64,000 bases of DNA from Streptomyces sp. NBC_01451 (lineage in GTDB: Bacteria > Actinomycetota > Actinomycetes > Streptomycetales > Streptomycetaceae). Where the stretch lies: contig NZ_CP109479.1 in NCBI RefSeq assembly GCF_036227485.1, forward strand, positions 4,278,001 to 4,342,000. The letters run 5' to 3'. The notes under the pieces were generated by a model, which did no database searches, was not told the DNA's origin, and worked only from the letters and a program-made list of their open reading frames with translations. Positions within the stretch are counted from its first letter, which is position 1; each line of letters opens with the position of its first letter. This document shows positions 16,752 to 26,484 of the stretch, piece after piece. The position numbers and the translations under genes were made by a program.

Positions 16752-17648
16752 GTGATCCCCGCCCCCATCCGCGTCCCCGACGAACTGGCCGCCACCCAGC
16801 TCAAGTACAACGGCGAAGCCGGCCGCGCCTTCATCACCGCGCTCCCGGCCCGCGCCAACGACTTCCTCGACCGCTGGAACCTACGCGTCGACGGCCCGAC
16901 CATGCACGGCGTCACAGCCCTGATCCTCCCGGTCCGCCGCACCGACGACGACACCCCCGCCGTCCTCAAACTCCAGCTCCTGGACGACGAGAGCGAGGGC
17001 GAACCGACCGCCCTGCGCCTCTGGAACGGCGACCACGCGGTACACCTCCTGGACCACGACCCCGCCACCGGAACGATGCTCCTGGAACGCCTCGACCACA
17101 CCCGGATGCTGTCCCACCACCCCGACGCCCACGAAGCCACCCTCGTCATCGCCGACCTCCTGACCCACCTCACGGCGACACCGGCCCCACCGGGCATCCG
17201 CCGCCTGGCCGACATCGCGGCGGGAATGCTGAACGAGGCACCACGAGCTCTCGCCCAGATCCCGGACCCCGAGGCCCGCACCCTCCTCCAGGACTGCGAG
17301 GCGGCCCTCCGCGAAGTCGCCCCCGACCCCGGCGACCGCCTCCTCCACTGGGACCTCCACGACGAGAACGTCCTCGCCGCCACCCGCGCCCCCTGGCTCG
17401 CCATCGACCCGAAACCCCTCGCGGGAGACCCCGGCTTCGACCTCTGGCCGGCCCTCAACAACCGCTTCGACCCCGACGACATCCGCTGGCGCTTCGACGC
17501 CCTGACCGACGCCCTGGCCCTCGACCGGGAACGGGCACGCGCCTGGACCCTGGCCCGGGTACTCCAGAACGCCCTGTGGAACATCAAGGACGGCGACCCA
17601 CTCGACGAACCGGACCTGGAGATCGCCCGACACCTGCGCCACGCCTGA
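16752..17648 (+). CDS. Aminoglycoside/streptomycin 6-kinase-like phosphotransferase
   Basis: A 298-residue APH-fold protein. The catalytic loop is LLHWDLHDENVLA (HxDLHxxN) and the metal-binding segment is WLAIDPKPLAGDPGFDLWPA; the IDPKPL pattern is characteristic of the APH(6) streptomycin-kinase group. The N-lobe Lys is in AVLKLQLL. GTG 16752 starts the domain and follows the -10-like TACAGT by 6 nt, so the mRNA is probably leaderless. Chromosomal copies in Streptomyces often have no proven resistance role, so function is by family only. Confidence 0.82.
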   Translation: MIPAPIRVPDELAATQLKYNGEAGRAFITALPARANDFLDRWNLRVDGPTMHGVTALILPVRRTDDDTPAVLKLQLLDDESEGEPTALRLWNGDHAVHLLDHDPATGTMLLERLDHTRMLSHHPDAHEATLVIADLLTHLTATPAPPGIRRLADIAAGMLNEAPRALAQIPDPEARTLLQDCEAALREVAPDPGDRLLHWDLHDENVLAATRAPWLAIDPKPLAGDPGFDLWPALNNRFDPDDIRWRFDALTDALALDRERARAWTLARVLQNALWNIKDGDPLDEPDLEIARHLRHA

Positions 17649-17766
17649 CCCGAGGCAAGCCACCCCCGCCCCACGAAAGGCCACGCCCGCCCCACAACGC
17701 CCCACAACGACCCAAGCCAGAACACGACAGACCATGACAGAACACGGCAGACCACGGCTGCGCCCA

Positions 17767-18273
17767 CTACTCACACACAACGCGCTCCATGCACACCAGC
17801 CGATCCCGCCCGTCCCACGACTCGGTGACGACGAACCCGAACCGCTCGTACAGAGCAATGGCCCCGGCCCGCCACTCCCACACCGACAGCCGCACCCTGC
17901 CGACACCGCCTTCCGCGGCATGCGCGAGCGCGGCACGAAGCAGACCGGACGCGATCCCCCGCCCCCGGAACTCCGGATCCGTCCAGAGCCTCTTGATCTC
18001 CGCCCGCCCACCGACAGGGGCGGTCACCACCACGCACCCCACGGCCGCACCCCCGCTCAGGGCCACCAGCACGGCATCACCGGCGAACGCGGCCCCCGGA
18101 TCCGAGATCTCCGCCCGATAGCGCTCCGGCAGCCCGTCCACACCACCGACGGCCGCGCCCTTCTCGGCCTCGGTCCGCAGGTGGTAGGCCGCCAACAACC
18201 CGGCGAGCCCGTCCCCGGAGGAAGGGACCTGCCCCGGCCAGCGAACGATCACAACCTCACACCGCTCAGTCAT
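17767..18273 (-). CDS. GNAT-family N-acetyltransferase
   Basis: A 168-residue GNAT protein with motif A AEIKRLWTDPEFRGRGIASGLLRAALAHA (RGRGIA binding the pyrophosphate of acetyl-CoA) and motif B RVRLSVWEWRAGAIALYERFGFVVTE. The N-terminus (VVIVRWPGQ, GLAGLLAAYHLRTEAEKG) is typical of an amino-acid/antibiotic acetyltransferase subgroup seen in Streptomyces. It converges with the kinase gene over a 118-bp gap without a clear hairpin. Substrate unknown. Confidence 0.82.
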   Translation of the reverse strand: MTERCEVVIVRWPGQVPSSGDGLAGLLAAYHLRTEAEKGAAVGGVDGLPERYRAEISDPGAAFAGDAVLVALSGGAAVGCVVVTAPVGGRAEIKRLWTDPEFRGRGIASGLLRAALAHAAEGGVGRVRLSVWEWRAGAIALYERFGFVVTESWDGRDRLVCMERVVCE

Positions 18274-18307
18274 GACGCCAGCATCACACGACCAGGAAAC
18301 ACGAAGA

Positions 18308-18338
18308 AGCCCAGGTCAGCTTGGGGCCGACCTGGGCT
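18308..18338 (-). terminator. Terminator of the tRNA-Thr gene
   Basis: AGCCCAGGTC (18308-18317) pairs perfectly with GACCTGGGCT (18329-18338), 4 nt past the tRNA 3' end on the minus strand. Confidence 0.8.
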
Positions 18339-18342
18339 GTTG

Positions 18343-18416
18343 AGCCCCCTATCGGATTCGAACCGATGACCTGCTCATTACAAGTGAGCTGCTCTGGCCA
18401 ACTGAGCTAAGGAGGC
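18343..18416 (-). tRNA. tRNA-Thr (anticodon TGT)
   Basis: On the minus strand GCCTCCT pairs with AGGGGGC as the acceptor stem, the D-arm contains AGCTCAGTTGGCCAGAGC, the anticodon loop is CTTGTAA within CTCA/TGAG stems, and the T-arm is TCGGTTCGAATCCGA. The anticodon TGT reads ACA. CCA is not encoded. It precedes msiK divergently. Confidence 0.97.
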
Positions 18417-18526
18417 GCGCCGCGCGCGTACCTGCGGAACGTGCAGGCATGCGTGCCCGTGAAGTGTACCCAGGCCCCGGCCGACCCTTGTCGAAAATTT
18501 CCGCGAAGTTCACACTCCCCCAACTA

Positions 18527-18555
18527 CTGACAGACGTCGAAACGCCGGGTACCGT
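18527..18555 (+). promoter_or_regulatory. Candidate msiK promoter
   Basis: CTGACA (18527-18532) and TACCGT (18550-18555) are 17 bp apart and match the Streptomyces sigma-HrdB pattern. The dre-like site at 18576-18587 would then lie just downstream of the transcription start, a roadblock or repression position. Confidence 0.5.
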
Positions 18556-18575
18556 CCAGATTCAGTCCGCGTACG

Positions 18576-18587
18576 TGGACTACACCA
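18576..18587. promoter_or_regulatory. DasR-type operator (dre) in the msiK leader
   Basis: TGGACTACACCA matches the dre core TGGTCTAGACCA at 10 of 12 positions and carries the same two substitutions that the two copies near nagK carry separately. It lies 56 bp upstream of the msiK start. Confidence 0.6.
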
Positions 18588-18642
18588 CCTTCCACTACGG
18601 ATCGTCCGGCACGTTCCTGCCGGTGAAGGGGGCCTAGTACCC

Positions 18643-19779
<1,137 letters not shown>

Positions 19780-19796
19780 GGCCCGGCCTGATCGTC

Positions 19797-19830
19797 GAAG
19801 GGGCCCCACGGCTTGCCGTGGGGCCCCTTC
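19797..19830 (+). terminator. Strong terminator of msiK
   Basis: GAAGGGGCCCCACGG (19797-19811) pairs perfectly with CCGTGGGGCCCCTTC (19816-19830) around the tetraloop CTTG, 17 nt after the stop. Confidence 0.92.
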
Positions 19831-19981
19831 GCATGTGCGCCCACCGGAGGCCCGATACCCCGGCACACCGGTCGTTTCGAATCACGTACGTCAACGCCCT
19901 ACCCACAAAATGGCACCAATCCATCCCCCGTCCGGGTGACTAAATGTCGCCAAATCAGTACCGAGCGCTACCCTCACTCGC

Positions 19982-20431
19982 GTGAAGCACTCCACTAACC
20001 AACTGACGCGAAGTGGCCGTGGCCCCGCCCGCCGGATCGGCCGTAGCCTCGCCCTTGTCCTGCCCGTCGTCCTGGTGCTGTCCGGGACCCTCGCGGTCAC
20101 CCGAGTCAACTGGTCGGGGAACCCCTCGGACTCGGTGCTCACCGCCTCCTCCGAGGACTTGGCCGCCCGGGCCGCCGCCGCCCCGTCGCCGCAGGACGTC
20201 CTGCGCGACCAGCTTCTCCTGGAGCTCCAGGAGAAGGACCCCGGCACCGCCCTCACCCACCTGCAGCAGGCGGTGAACGGCCACCCGTCGCTGGCGAAGC
20301 ACTGCACCTCGATCGCCCGCGCGCTGGGCCGCGCCGCAGTCCGCATGTACGGCCCGTCGCGCGCCCAGTCGTACGCCCGCCCGGTCTGCGACACGTCCTT
20401 CGCGACGGGAGTGGCCGCGGCTCACAGCTGA
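19982..20431 (+). CDS. Secreted or membrane-anchored hypothetical protein
   Basis: A 149-residue protein with an Arg-rich N-terminus, one hydrophobic segment (SLALVLPVVLVLSGTLAV, about 22-39) and an extracellular region containing two conserved Cys (HCTSIAR and VCDTSF) that could form a disulfide. The mid-region is helical (DVLRDQLLLELQEKD, ALTHLQQAV). No named family. GTG 19982 follows the -10-like TACCCT by 7 nt, so the mRNA is probably leaderless. Confidence 0.75.
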   Translation: MKHSTNQLTRSGRGPARRIGRSLALVLPVVLVLSGTLAVTRVNWSGNPSDSVLTASSEDLAARAAAAPSPQDVLRDQLLLELQEKDPGTALTHLQQAVNGHPSLAKHCTSIARALGRAAVRMYGPSRAQSYARPVCDTSFATGVAAAHS

Positions 20432-20478
20432 TTGCCGTCAGGCGCCCCTGGGAGGCGCCCCCGCAGGGGGCCCGCATC

Positions 20479-20522
20479 CCAGGGGCGCGGGGAGCCGCGC
20501 GACCAGCCCCCACCGACCCGCA
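20479..20522. repeat. Dispersed Streptomyces repeat, copy 2
   Basis: A 44-bp block (starting CCAGGGGCGCGGGGAGCCGC) matching 41 of 44 positions with 1941-1984. It is embedded in an intergenic stretch (20432-20613) that also has GGAGGCGCCCCCGCAGGGGGC hairpin-like sequence and CCCACCCGCAG/CCCCACCCACAG direct repeats. No gene is seen there. Confidence 0.75.
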
Positions 20523-20613
20523 GATCCCCACCCACAGCCCCACCCGCAGCCCCACCGCACCGCGGCCCCAACCTCCCCCGCGAAACCCGCGGAGCGCCCC
20601 GTACAGTTCGGAC

Positions 20614-21345
20614 ATGACCGATCCGAACGCCACGTCGCGCCCCACCCAGGCCGTGGTCCTCGCCGGCGGCCAGGGCTCCCGGCTCCGCCCGTACACCGAC
20701 GACCGGCCCAAGCCGATGGTCGAGATCCCCGGCACGGGGACGCCGATCATCGGCCATCAGCTCGTCTGGCTCGCCGAGGAGGGCGTGACGGACGTGGTGG
20801 TCAGTTGTGGCCATCTCGCCGAGGTTCTTCAGAAGTGGCTGGAGACCGCCGATCTGCCGCTGAGCGTGACGACGGTCGTCGAGACCGAACCCCTCGGCCG
20901 TGGCGGCGGCCTCAAGTACGCCGCCGCGCACCTCCCCGCCCCGGAACAGCCCTGGTACGCCACCAACGGCGACATCTGGACCCGATTCTCGCTGCGGGAC
21001 ATGGCCGACTTCCACGCCGAGCGGGACGCTGTCGCGACCCTCGCGCTGGCCCGCCCGCGCCTGCCCTGGGGTGCCGTGCAGACGGACGGCTTCGGCCGCA
21101 TCACGGACTTCATCGAGTCCCCTCCGTCGACCTTCGAGATCAACGCGGGTGTGTACGTCTTCTCCGCCGAGTTCGCTGCCCTGCTCCCGGAGCGCGGCGA
21201 CCACGAACGCACCACGTTCCCCCACCTGGCCCGTGAACTCCGCCTGGCCGGCTTCCCGATCCCGCACGGCGCCTACTGGCGTGCCATCGACACGGCGAAG
21301 GACCTCACGGAGGCCGCGAAGGAACTGGCTGCGCTGGGCCGTTGA
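20614..21345 (+). CDS. Nucleotidyltransferase (NDP-sugar pyrophosphorylase family)
   Basis: A 243-residue single-domain pyrophosphorylase. The signature AVVLAGGQGSRLRPYTDDRPKPM (GGxGxRL...PKPM) binds the NTP and Mg2+; NGDIWTRF carries the metal Asp; EINAGVYVFSAE is the sugar-phosphate contact. It makes an NDP-sugar from a sugar-1-phosphate, probably a GDP-mannose- or dTDP-glucose-type product. There is no C-terminal beta-helix, so it is the short form. It stands alone, convergent with the DoxX gene. Confidence 0.85.
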   Translation: MTDPNATSRPTQAVVLAGGQGSRLRPYTDDRPKPMVEIPGTGTPIIGHQLVWLAEEGVTDVVVSCGHLAEVLQKWLETADLPLSVTTVVETEPLGRGGGLKYAAAHLPAPEQPWYATNGDIWTRFSLRDMADFHAERDAVATLALARPRLPWGAVQTDGFGRITDFIESPPSTFEINAGVYVFSAEFAALLPERGDHERTTFPHLARELRLAGFPIPHGAYWRAIDTAKDLTEAAKELAALGR

Positions 21346-21435
21346 GCCGCTGGACCGTTGAGCCGTGACTCACTGACTCACTGAGTCACTGAGTCGCCGA
21401 GTCGGCGGTCGGCCGGATGCTCTTGTACGTACGTG

Positions 21436-21472
21436 AATGGGGTCCCGCGCCGTGTCGGTGCGGGACCCCATT
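21436..21472. terminator. Bidirectional terminator
   Basis: AATGGGGTCCCGC (21436-21448) pairs perfectly with GCGGGACCCCATT (21460-21472) between two convergent genes. Just before it, 21366-21400 holds a cluster of TGACTCA/TGAGTCA direct and inverted heptads. Confidence 0.88.
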
Positions 21473-21489
21473 GACGTAACTGCCGGTCG

Positions 21490-23202
21490 CTAGCCGAGAA
21501 GGCCGCCCACCAGCCCCGGCTGGCCCGTGGAGGAGCCTCCGGTGCTGCCGTCGCTGCCGCCCGTACTGCCGCCCGTGGAACCCCCGTTGGTGCCGCCCGG
21601 GGTGCCCGTGCCGCCCGACGAGGACGGTCCGGCGGTGGTGCTGGGCGCCTGCTGGGCCGGGGTCGTCTGCTGCGGCGGGGCCTGGCCGGCGCTGCCCTGG
21701 GTCTGGCTGGGCCGGCTTCCGGTGACGCTGCCGCTCTCGCGGGCCTCCTCGGGGGTGGTCGCGGCGTCGCCGGTCGTGGGGCTGGCCGAAGTGGCGCTCT
21801 GGGTCGGGGACTTGGTGGCCGCCGGGCTCTTCGAGGCGCGGCGTTCGCCGGACTGTTCGGGGAGCGGGGAGCCGGGGAGTTCGTTGCGCGGGGCCTCGCC
21901 GGGGCCGGGGACGACCACGCGGTCGGCGTCGCGGACGGCGCCGCCGAGAAGCGAGCCGATGAGGAGCGTGAGCCCGATGACGACGGCCGTGACGAGGGCG
22001 CCGCGGCGCAGGACGTAGCTCCGCAGCTCCCAGATGTCCGTACGGGGGCCGAGTCGGCGCCAGGCGCTGCCCGCGAGGCGGCCGTCGATGGAGTAGACGG
22101 GGGCACCGGCGATGATCAGCGGCGACCAGGCGGCCAGGTAGATGATGTCGGGGGCGTCGTAGACGGGGACGCTCTTCCAGCTGACGGTGACGAGCAGCGC
22201 GGCGGAGAGCATCGCGCCGCCGATCGCGGCGACCCGCTGCCAGAGGCCGAGGACCGTGAGGACCCCGACGATGACCTGGAGGAAGGCGATGACGAGTCCG
22301 GAACCGACGGGGTGCTGGAGGGCGAACTGCCGTAGTGGCTCGGCGACTTCCCAGGGGTGCAGGGTGTTGAGCCACTTCATCATGGAGCCGCGCTTGCCGC
22401 CGTCGAAGTAGACGGGGTCGCAGAGCTTGCCCATGCCGGCGTAGATGGAGATGAAGCCGAGGAAGATACGGAGCGGGAGCAGGACGACGCCGAGGTTCAT
22501 CCGGCGGCCCGGGTAATAGGCGTGCCGTACGGGGTCGTTGGGGTGGCGCCTGGCTCCGGTGCGTCGTCCGTCGGCGTCCCGTTCGTAGGCTTCGTCGCCG
22601 TCGTAGCCGAACTCGCCGTCGCCGTAGCCGGATCGGCCGTACCCGGAGTCGCCGTAGCCGGCCTCCTCGTACGCGCTGCCGGTGGTGCGCATGTTGGGGA
22701 GCAGGCGGTCGGAGCCGTGGGTGCGCTGGCTGCCGACGATGGGCGTCTCGACGGTCTGGTCGAGGGTGCTGCCGGCGTAGTCGAGTTCTTCGTCGATACG
22801 GGGGATGACCTGCGTCGCTCCGGCGTCGGCGGCCGGCGGCTGTTCGCCGTGGCGCACGCTGGAGCCCCGTACGGCCTGGAGCAGCCGGTGGGCGCCGGTG
22901 TCGTCGGGCGCCGACTTGCCGCTCCAGACGACGGGCGCCCTGCGTCGGACGGCCGTGGCGCCGCCGGCGCCTGCGACGGGGATGCGCGCCGTGTCCTCGG
23001 AGGCGCCGGGGTACCGGCCGACGCGGGACGACGGTGCCGCCCGCCGCGTCGAGGCCCCCAACTGCACGCGGAAACTCGCATGGTTGACGATGACCTGCGC
23101 CGGATCGCTCGGCACCTTCACCATGCTCAGCGCGGGAGCGTCGTCGTATCCCGACGAGCGGTCCCCCGTGGGTGTGCGGGGTGTTCTGGTGTCCACACTC
23201 AT
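21490..23202 (-). CDS. DoxX-family membrane protein with long disordered ends
   Basis: A 570-residue protein. Residues 1-230 are disordered, with a Tyr/Gly/Asp-rich stretch (GYGDSGYGRSGYGDGEFGYD, about 184-203). The DoxX-like domain (about 238-400) has four to five membrane spans (LGVVLLPLRIFLGFISIYAG, GLVIAFLQVIVGVLTVLGLW, AIGGAMLSAALLVTV, LVTAVVIGLTLLIGSLLGG). The C-terminal 140 residues are Ser/Thr/Pro then Gly/Ser/Thr repeats (GGSTGGSTGGSDGSTGG). DoxX domains occur in thiol/redox membrane complexes; the tails are a Streptomyces elaboration of unknown role. The start matches MSVDTRTPR with GTG/ATG context at 23202. Confidence 0.82.
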   Translation of the reverse strand: MSVDTRTPRTPTGDRSSGYDDAPALSMVKVPSDPAQVIVNHASFRVQLGASTRRAAPSSRVGRYPGASEDTARIPVAGAGGATAVRRRAPVVWSGKSAPDDTGAHRLLQAVRGSSVRHGEQPPAADAGATQVIPRIDEELDYAGSTLDQTVETPIVGSQRTHGSDRLLPNMRTTGSAYEEAGYGDSGYGRSGYGDGEFGYDGDEAYERDADGRRTGARRHPNDPVRHAYYPGRRMNLGVVLLPLRIFLGFISIYAGMGKLCDPVYFDGGKRGSMMKWLNTLHPWEVAEPLRQFALQHPVGSGLVIAFLQVIVGVLTVLGLWQRVAAIGGAMLSAALLVTVSWKSVPVYDAPDIIYLAAWSPLIIAGAPVYSIDGRLAGSAWRRLGPRTDIWELRSYVLRRGALVTAVVIGLTLLIGSLLGGAVRDADRVVVPGPGEAPRNELPGSPLPEQSGERRASKSPAATKSPTQSATSASPTTGDAATTPEEARESGSVTGSRPSQTQGSAGQAPPQQTTPAQQAPSTTAGPSSSGGTGTPGGTNGGSTGGSTGGSDGSTGGSSTGQPGLVGGLLG

Positions 23203-23319
23203 CTAACCGAGTGACGCGAGGTTAGGACACTGCTTTGACTTGGCGGATGTGTCCGGACCGCGTCAAGGTCACGTCACCCGCCCGGATTCCCCCGCACGGG
23301 TGACGTCGCGCACGCGTGT

Positions 23320-24261
23320 TCAGGCGCGTCGGCGGGCCGCTTCGTAGAGCACGATCCCGGCGGCGACACCGGCGTTGAGGGACTCGGTGCCACCGGGCAT
23401 CGGGATCCGTACGAGGTGGTCGCAGGTCTCCCCGACCAGCCGGGACAGGCCCTTGCCCTCGCTGCCGACGACGATGACGACGGGCCCGCCGAGGGCGGCC
23501 AGGTCGCCGACCTCCGCGTCCCCGTCGGCCGCGAGCCCGACGACGACGATCCCGGCCTTCTGGTACGCCTCCAGGGTCCGCGTCAGATTGGTGGCGCGGG
23601 CGACGGGCGTACGGGCGGCGGCGCCGGCGGAGGTCTTCCAGGCGCCGGCGGTCATGCCGGCGGCGCGCCGCTCGGGCACGACGACCCCGTGGCCGCCGAA
23701 GGCGGAGACGGAGCGGACGACCGCGCCGAGGTTGCGCGGGTCGGTGACACCGTCGAGGACGACGATGAGGGGGTCCACACCGTTGTCGTAGGCGGCGTTG
23801 GCGAGGTCCTCCGGGTGGGCGTACACGTACGGCGGGACCTGGAGGACGAGCCCCTGGTGGTTGAGGCCGTTGGTCATGCGGTCGAGCTCGGGGCGGGGGG
23901 CTTCCATCAGGTGGATGCCGCCGCGCTCGGCGACGAGCTGGAGCGCCTCGCGCACACGCTCGTCGTTGTCGATGAACTGCTGGACGTAGAGCGTGCTGGC
24001 CGGGACGCCCTCGCGGAGCGCCTCGACGACCGAGTTGCGCCCGACGACGAGTTCGGAGGAGGCCTTACCGCCGCGTCCCTTGGGTGCGGGCCGCCGCTGG
24101 AGCTGCTTGGCCTTGGCACCGGCAATACGGTTCTTCTTGTGTCCCTTGCGCGCCTCGGCGGGCGGCGTCGGGCCCTTGCCCTCAAGCCCCCGGCGCCGCT
24201 GGCCGCCACTGCCGACCTGCGCGCCCTTCTTGCCGGACATGCGGCGGTTGTTAGCGGCCAT
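23320..24261 (-). CDS. rlmB: 23S rRNA (guanosine-2'-O-)-methyltransferase, SpoU/TrmH family
   Basis: A 313-residue SPOUT methyltransferase. A Lys/Arg/Gly-rich N-terminal tail (1-65) for rRNA contact is followed by the substrate-binding subdomain starting [14 protein letters not shown]. The knotted SAM domain motifs are [17 protein letters not shown] (motif 1, catalytic Arg and Asn), [16 protein letters not shown] (motif 2) and [23 protein letters not shown] (motif 3). It methylates G2251 of 23S rRNA. It follows cysS on the same strand after a gap of about 110 bp, matching SCO4236-like order. Confidence 0.93.
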   Translation of the reverse strand: MAANNRRMSGKKGAQVGSGGQRRRGLEGKGPTPPAEARKGHKKNRIAGAKAKQLQRRPAPKGRGGKASSELVVGRNSVVEALREGVPASTLYVQQFIDNDERVREALQLVAERGGIHLMEAPRPELDRMTNGLNHQGLVLQVPPYVYAHPEDLANAAYDNGVDPLIVVLDGVTDPRNLGAVVRSVSAFGGHGVVVPERRAAGMTAGAWKTSAGAAARTPVARATNLTRTLEAYQKAGIVVVGLAADGDAEVGDLAALGGPVVIVVGSEGKGLSRLVGETCDHLVRIPMPGGTESLNAGVAAGIVLYEAARRRA

Positions 24262-24370
24262 GACCTACCTGTCTGTGTGAAGGCGTGCGTGTGTACGTCT
24301 ATGAGTGTGCCGCCCGGAGACCCGAGCGGCACAATCGATCAAGTAGATGTACGCAATTGTGGGGAAATGC

Positions 24371-25774
24371 TCAGCGGGGGCCGAGGGTCCAGCGCGGCCC
24401 CTGCGGACCGTCCTCGATGACGAGGCCGGACTGGTTGAGCTGATCGCGGATGGCGTCCGCGGTCCCCCAGTCCTTGCGCCCGCGGGCGGCCTCGCGCTGG
24501 TCGAGGACGAGTCGTACGAGGCTGTCGACGACGCCGTGCAGGTCCTCGCCCCGGTCTGCGCCGTCCCCGGCCCAGTGCGGGTCGAGGGGGTCGAGGCCGA
24601 GGACGCCGAGCATGGCGCGCACCTCGGCGAGCCGGGCGACGGCGGCTTCCTTGTCGTCGGCGGCGAGGGCGGAGTTGCCCTGCCGGACGGTGGTGTGCAC
24701 GACGGCGAGGGCCTGCGGCACGCCCAGGTCGTCGTCCATGGCCTCGGCGAAGGCGGGCGGCACCTCGGCGGCGGGCTCGACAGGGCCCCCGGCCTTCTCG
24801 ACGACGCGCTGGACGAAGCCCTCGATCCGGGCGAACGCGGACTCGGCCTCGCGCAGGGCGTCGTCGCTGTACTCGATCATCGAGCGGTAGTGCGGGGTGC
24901 CGAGGTAGTAGCGCAGGACGATGGGCCGCCAGGCCTTGACCATCTCGCTGACGAGGACGGAGTTGCCGAGGGACTTCGACATCTTCTCGCCGCTCATGGT
25001 GACCCACGCGTTGTGGACCCAGTACCTGGCGAAGTCGTCGCCGAAGGCCTTGGCCTGGGCGATCTCGTTCTCGTGGTGCGGGAAGATCAGGTCGAGGCCG
25101 CCGCCGTGGATGTCGAAGGCGGTCCCCAGGTACTTGTGGGCCATGGCGGAGCACTCCAGGTGCCAGCCGGGCCGTCCCCGCCCCCAGGGCGTCTCCCACG
25201 TCGGCTCGCCGGGCTTGGCGGTCTTCCACATGGCGAAGTCACGGGAGTCGCGCTTGCCGGTCTCGCCGTCGCCGGAGGGCTGGAGCAGGTTGTCGAGTTC
25301 CTGGTTGGACAGCTGCAGATAGCCGGGGAAGGAGCGCACGTCGAAGTAGACGTTGCCGTCGGCCTCGTAGGCGTGTCCGCGCTCGATGAGCCCGCGCATC
25401 ATCTCGACCATCTCGGTCACGTGCCCGGTGGCACGCGGCTCGTAGGTCGGGGGCAGGCAGCCGAGCGCGCTGTAACCGTCGGTGAAGGCCCGCTCGTTCT
25501 CGAAACCGATGGACCACCAGGGGCGCCCCTGCTCGGCGGCCTTCCTGATGATCTTGTCGTCGATGTCGGTGACGTTGCGGATGAACGTGACGTCGTACCC
25601 GCGGTACGTGAACCAGCGGCGCAGGATGTCGAAGTTGAGGCCGGACCGGATGTGCCCGATGTGCGGGGCGGCCTGCACGGTGGCGCCACAGAGGTAGATC
25701 GAGACACAACCCGGTGTGAGCGGGGCGAAGTCACGGATCTGCCGGGCGCTGGTGTCGTACAGGCGAATGGTCAC
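24371..25774 (-). CDS. cysS: Cysteine--tRNA ligase
   Basis: A 467-residue class I aminoacyl-tRNA synthetase. Zinc ligand Cys is in YLCGATVQ, the HIGH motif is APHIGHIRSG, GWHLECSAMA and FPHHENEIAQ give further zinc ligands, and KMSKS occurs in MSGEKMSKSLGN. The DALR domain and a C-terminal RKDWGTADAIRDQLNQSGL motif follow. GTG 25774 gives VTIRLYDTSARQIRDF, the family start; the frame is open further upstream but over the repeat region and ispF. It lies downstream of ispF with a dispersed repeat between. Confidence 0.96.
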   Translation of the reverse strand: MTIRLYDTSARQIRDFAPLTPGCVSIYLCGATVQAAPHIGHIRSGLNFDILRRWFTYRGYDVTFIRNVTDIDDKIIRKAAEQGRPWWSIGFENERAFTDGYSALGCLPPTYEPRATGHVTEMVEMMRGLIERGHAYEADGNVYFDVRSFPGYLQLSNQELDNLLQPSGDGETGKRDSRDFAMWKTAKPGEPTWETPWGRGRPGWHLECSAMAHKYLGTAFDIHGGGLDLIFPHHENEIAQAKAFGDDFARYWVHNAWVTMSGEKMSKSLGNSVLVSEMVKAWRPIVLRYYLGTPHYRSMIEYSDDALREAESAFARIEGFVQRVVEKAGGPVEPAAEVPPAFAEAMDDDLGVPQALAVVHTTVRQGNSALAADDKEAAVARLAEVRAMLGVLGLDPLDPHWAGDGADRGEDLHGVVDSLVRLVLDQREAARGRKDWGTADAIRDQLNQSGLVIEDGPQGPRWTLGPR

Positions 25775-25858
25775 GGGACAAGGGTAGTGGCCCCCACCGA
25801 GTGCCTGGCGACCCTTGTGCACAAGGGCCACGTATTCGTGACATTCGCCCACCCGTTT

Positions 25859-25932
25859 CAGCCCGTCCGGCGTTTGAGGACGAGGCCCCTTCAGGGCCGA
25901 AGGGGGGTCTGGGGGCACAGCCCCCAGGGGAA
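25859..25932. repeat. Dispersed Streptomyces intergenic repeat (second family)
   Basis: CAGCCCGTCCGGCGTTTGAG (25860 on) followed by GACGAGGCC, then a GGGGGTCTGGGGGCACAGCCCCCAG hairpin-like end is a widespread Streptomyces intergenic element. The element occupies most of the 200-bp ispF-cysS gap. It may affect mRNA stability or termination; I see no gene in it. Confidence 0.75.
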
Positions 25933-25974
25933 GGATGGGACGGGTAGGGGCGGCGGGGGCGAAACCCTCGGGGC

Positions 25975-26484
25975 TCAGCCCAGGCGGGCCACCAGTGCCG
26001 TGGCCACCGCCATCAGTCCTTCTCCCCGCCCCGGAAACCCGAGCCCGTCGGTCGTCGCGCCGGACACCGACACCGGCGCCCCCACCGCCTCCGACAACAC
26101 CTTCTGCGCTTCCTCGCGCCGCTTCCCGATCTTCGGCCGCGGCCCCACCACCTGCACGGCGACGTTGCCGATGGTGAACCCCGCCGCACGTACGATCCGT
26201 GCCGCCTCCGTCAGCAGCGTCACCCCGGACGCCCCGGACCACTCCGGGCGGCCGGTGCCGAAGTGCTGTCCCAGGTCGCCGAGGCCGGCCGCCGAGAACA
26301 GCGCGTTGCACGCGGCGTGGGCGACGACGTCCGCGTCGGAGTGACCCGCGAGTCCCGTGCCCTCGCCCTCCCACTTCAGGCCGGCGCACCACAGCTCCCG
26401 GCCTTCCTCGAAAGCGTGAATGTCGGTGCCGATGCCGACCCGGGGCAGCACCGGCCCCCCCGCGGCGGAAGGTTCAGAAGCCAT
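25975..26484 (-). CDS. ispF: 2-C-methyl-D-erythritol 2,4-cyclodiphosphate synthase
   Basis: A 169-residue MEP-pathway enzyme converting CDP-ME-2-phosphate to MEcPP with CMP release. Motifs: [10 protein letters not shown] (metal D and H), [26 protein letters not shown] and [14 protein letters not shown]. Its ATG overlaps the end of ispD by 11 bp, so the two are co-translated. It acts two steps after IspD in isoprenoid precursor synthesis. Confidence 0.95.
   Translation of the reverse strand: MASEPSAAGGPVLPRVGIGTDIHAFEEGRELWCAGLKWEGEGTGLAGHSDADVVAHAACNALFSAAGLGDLGQHFGTGRPEWSGASGVTLLTEAARIVRAAGFTIGNVAVQVVGPRPKIGKRREEAQKVLSEAVGAPVSVSGATTDGLGFPGRGEGLMAVATALVARLG

Noticed and set aside
18449..18637. 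Short frame ending just before msiK
   Set aside because: It runs through the promoter, the dre-like site and lacks codon bias and a ribosome-binding site.
24347..26344. A 665-residue plus-strand frame antisense to cysS and ispF
   Set aside because: It mirrors strong coding bias of cysS on the other strand; the protein has no domain and the minus genes carry all expected motifs.
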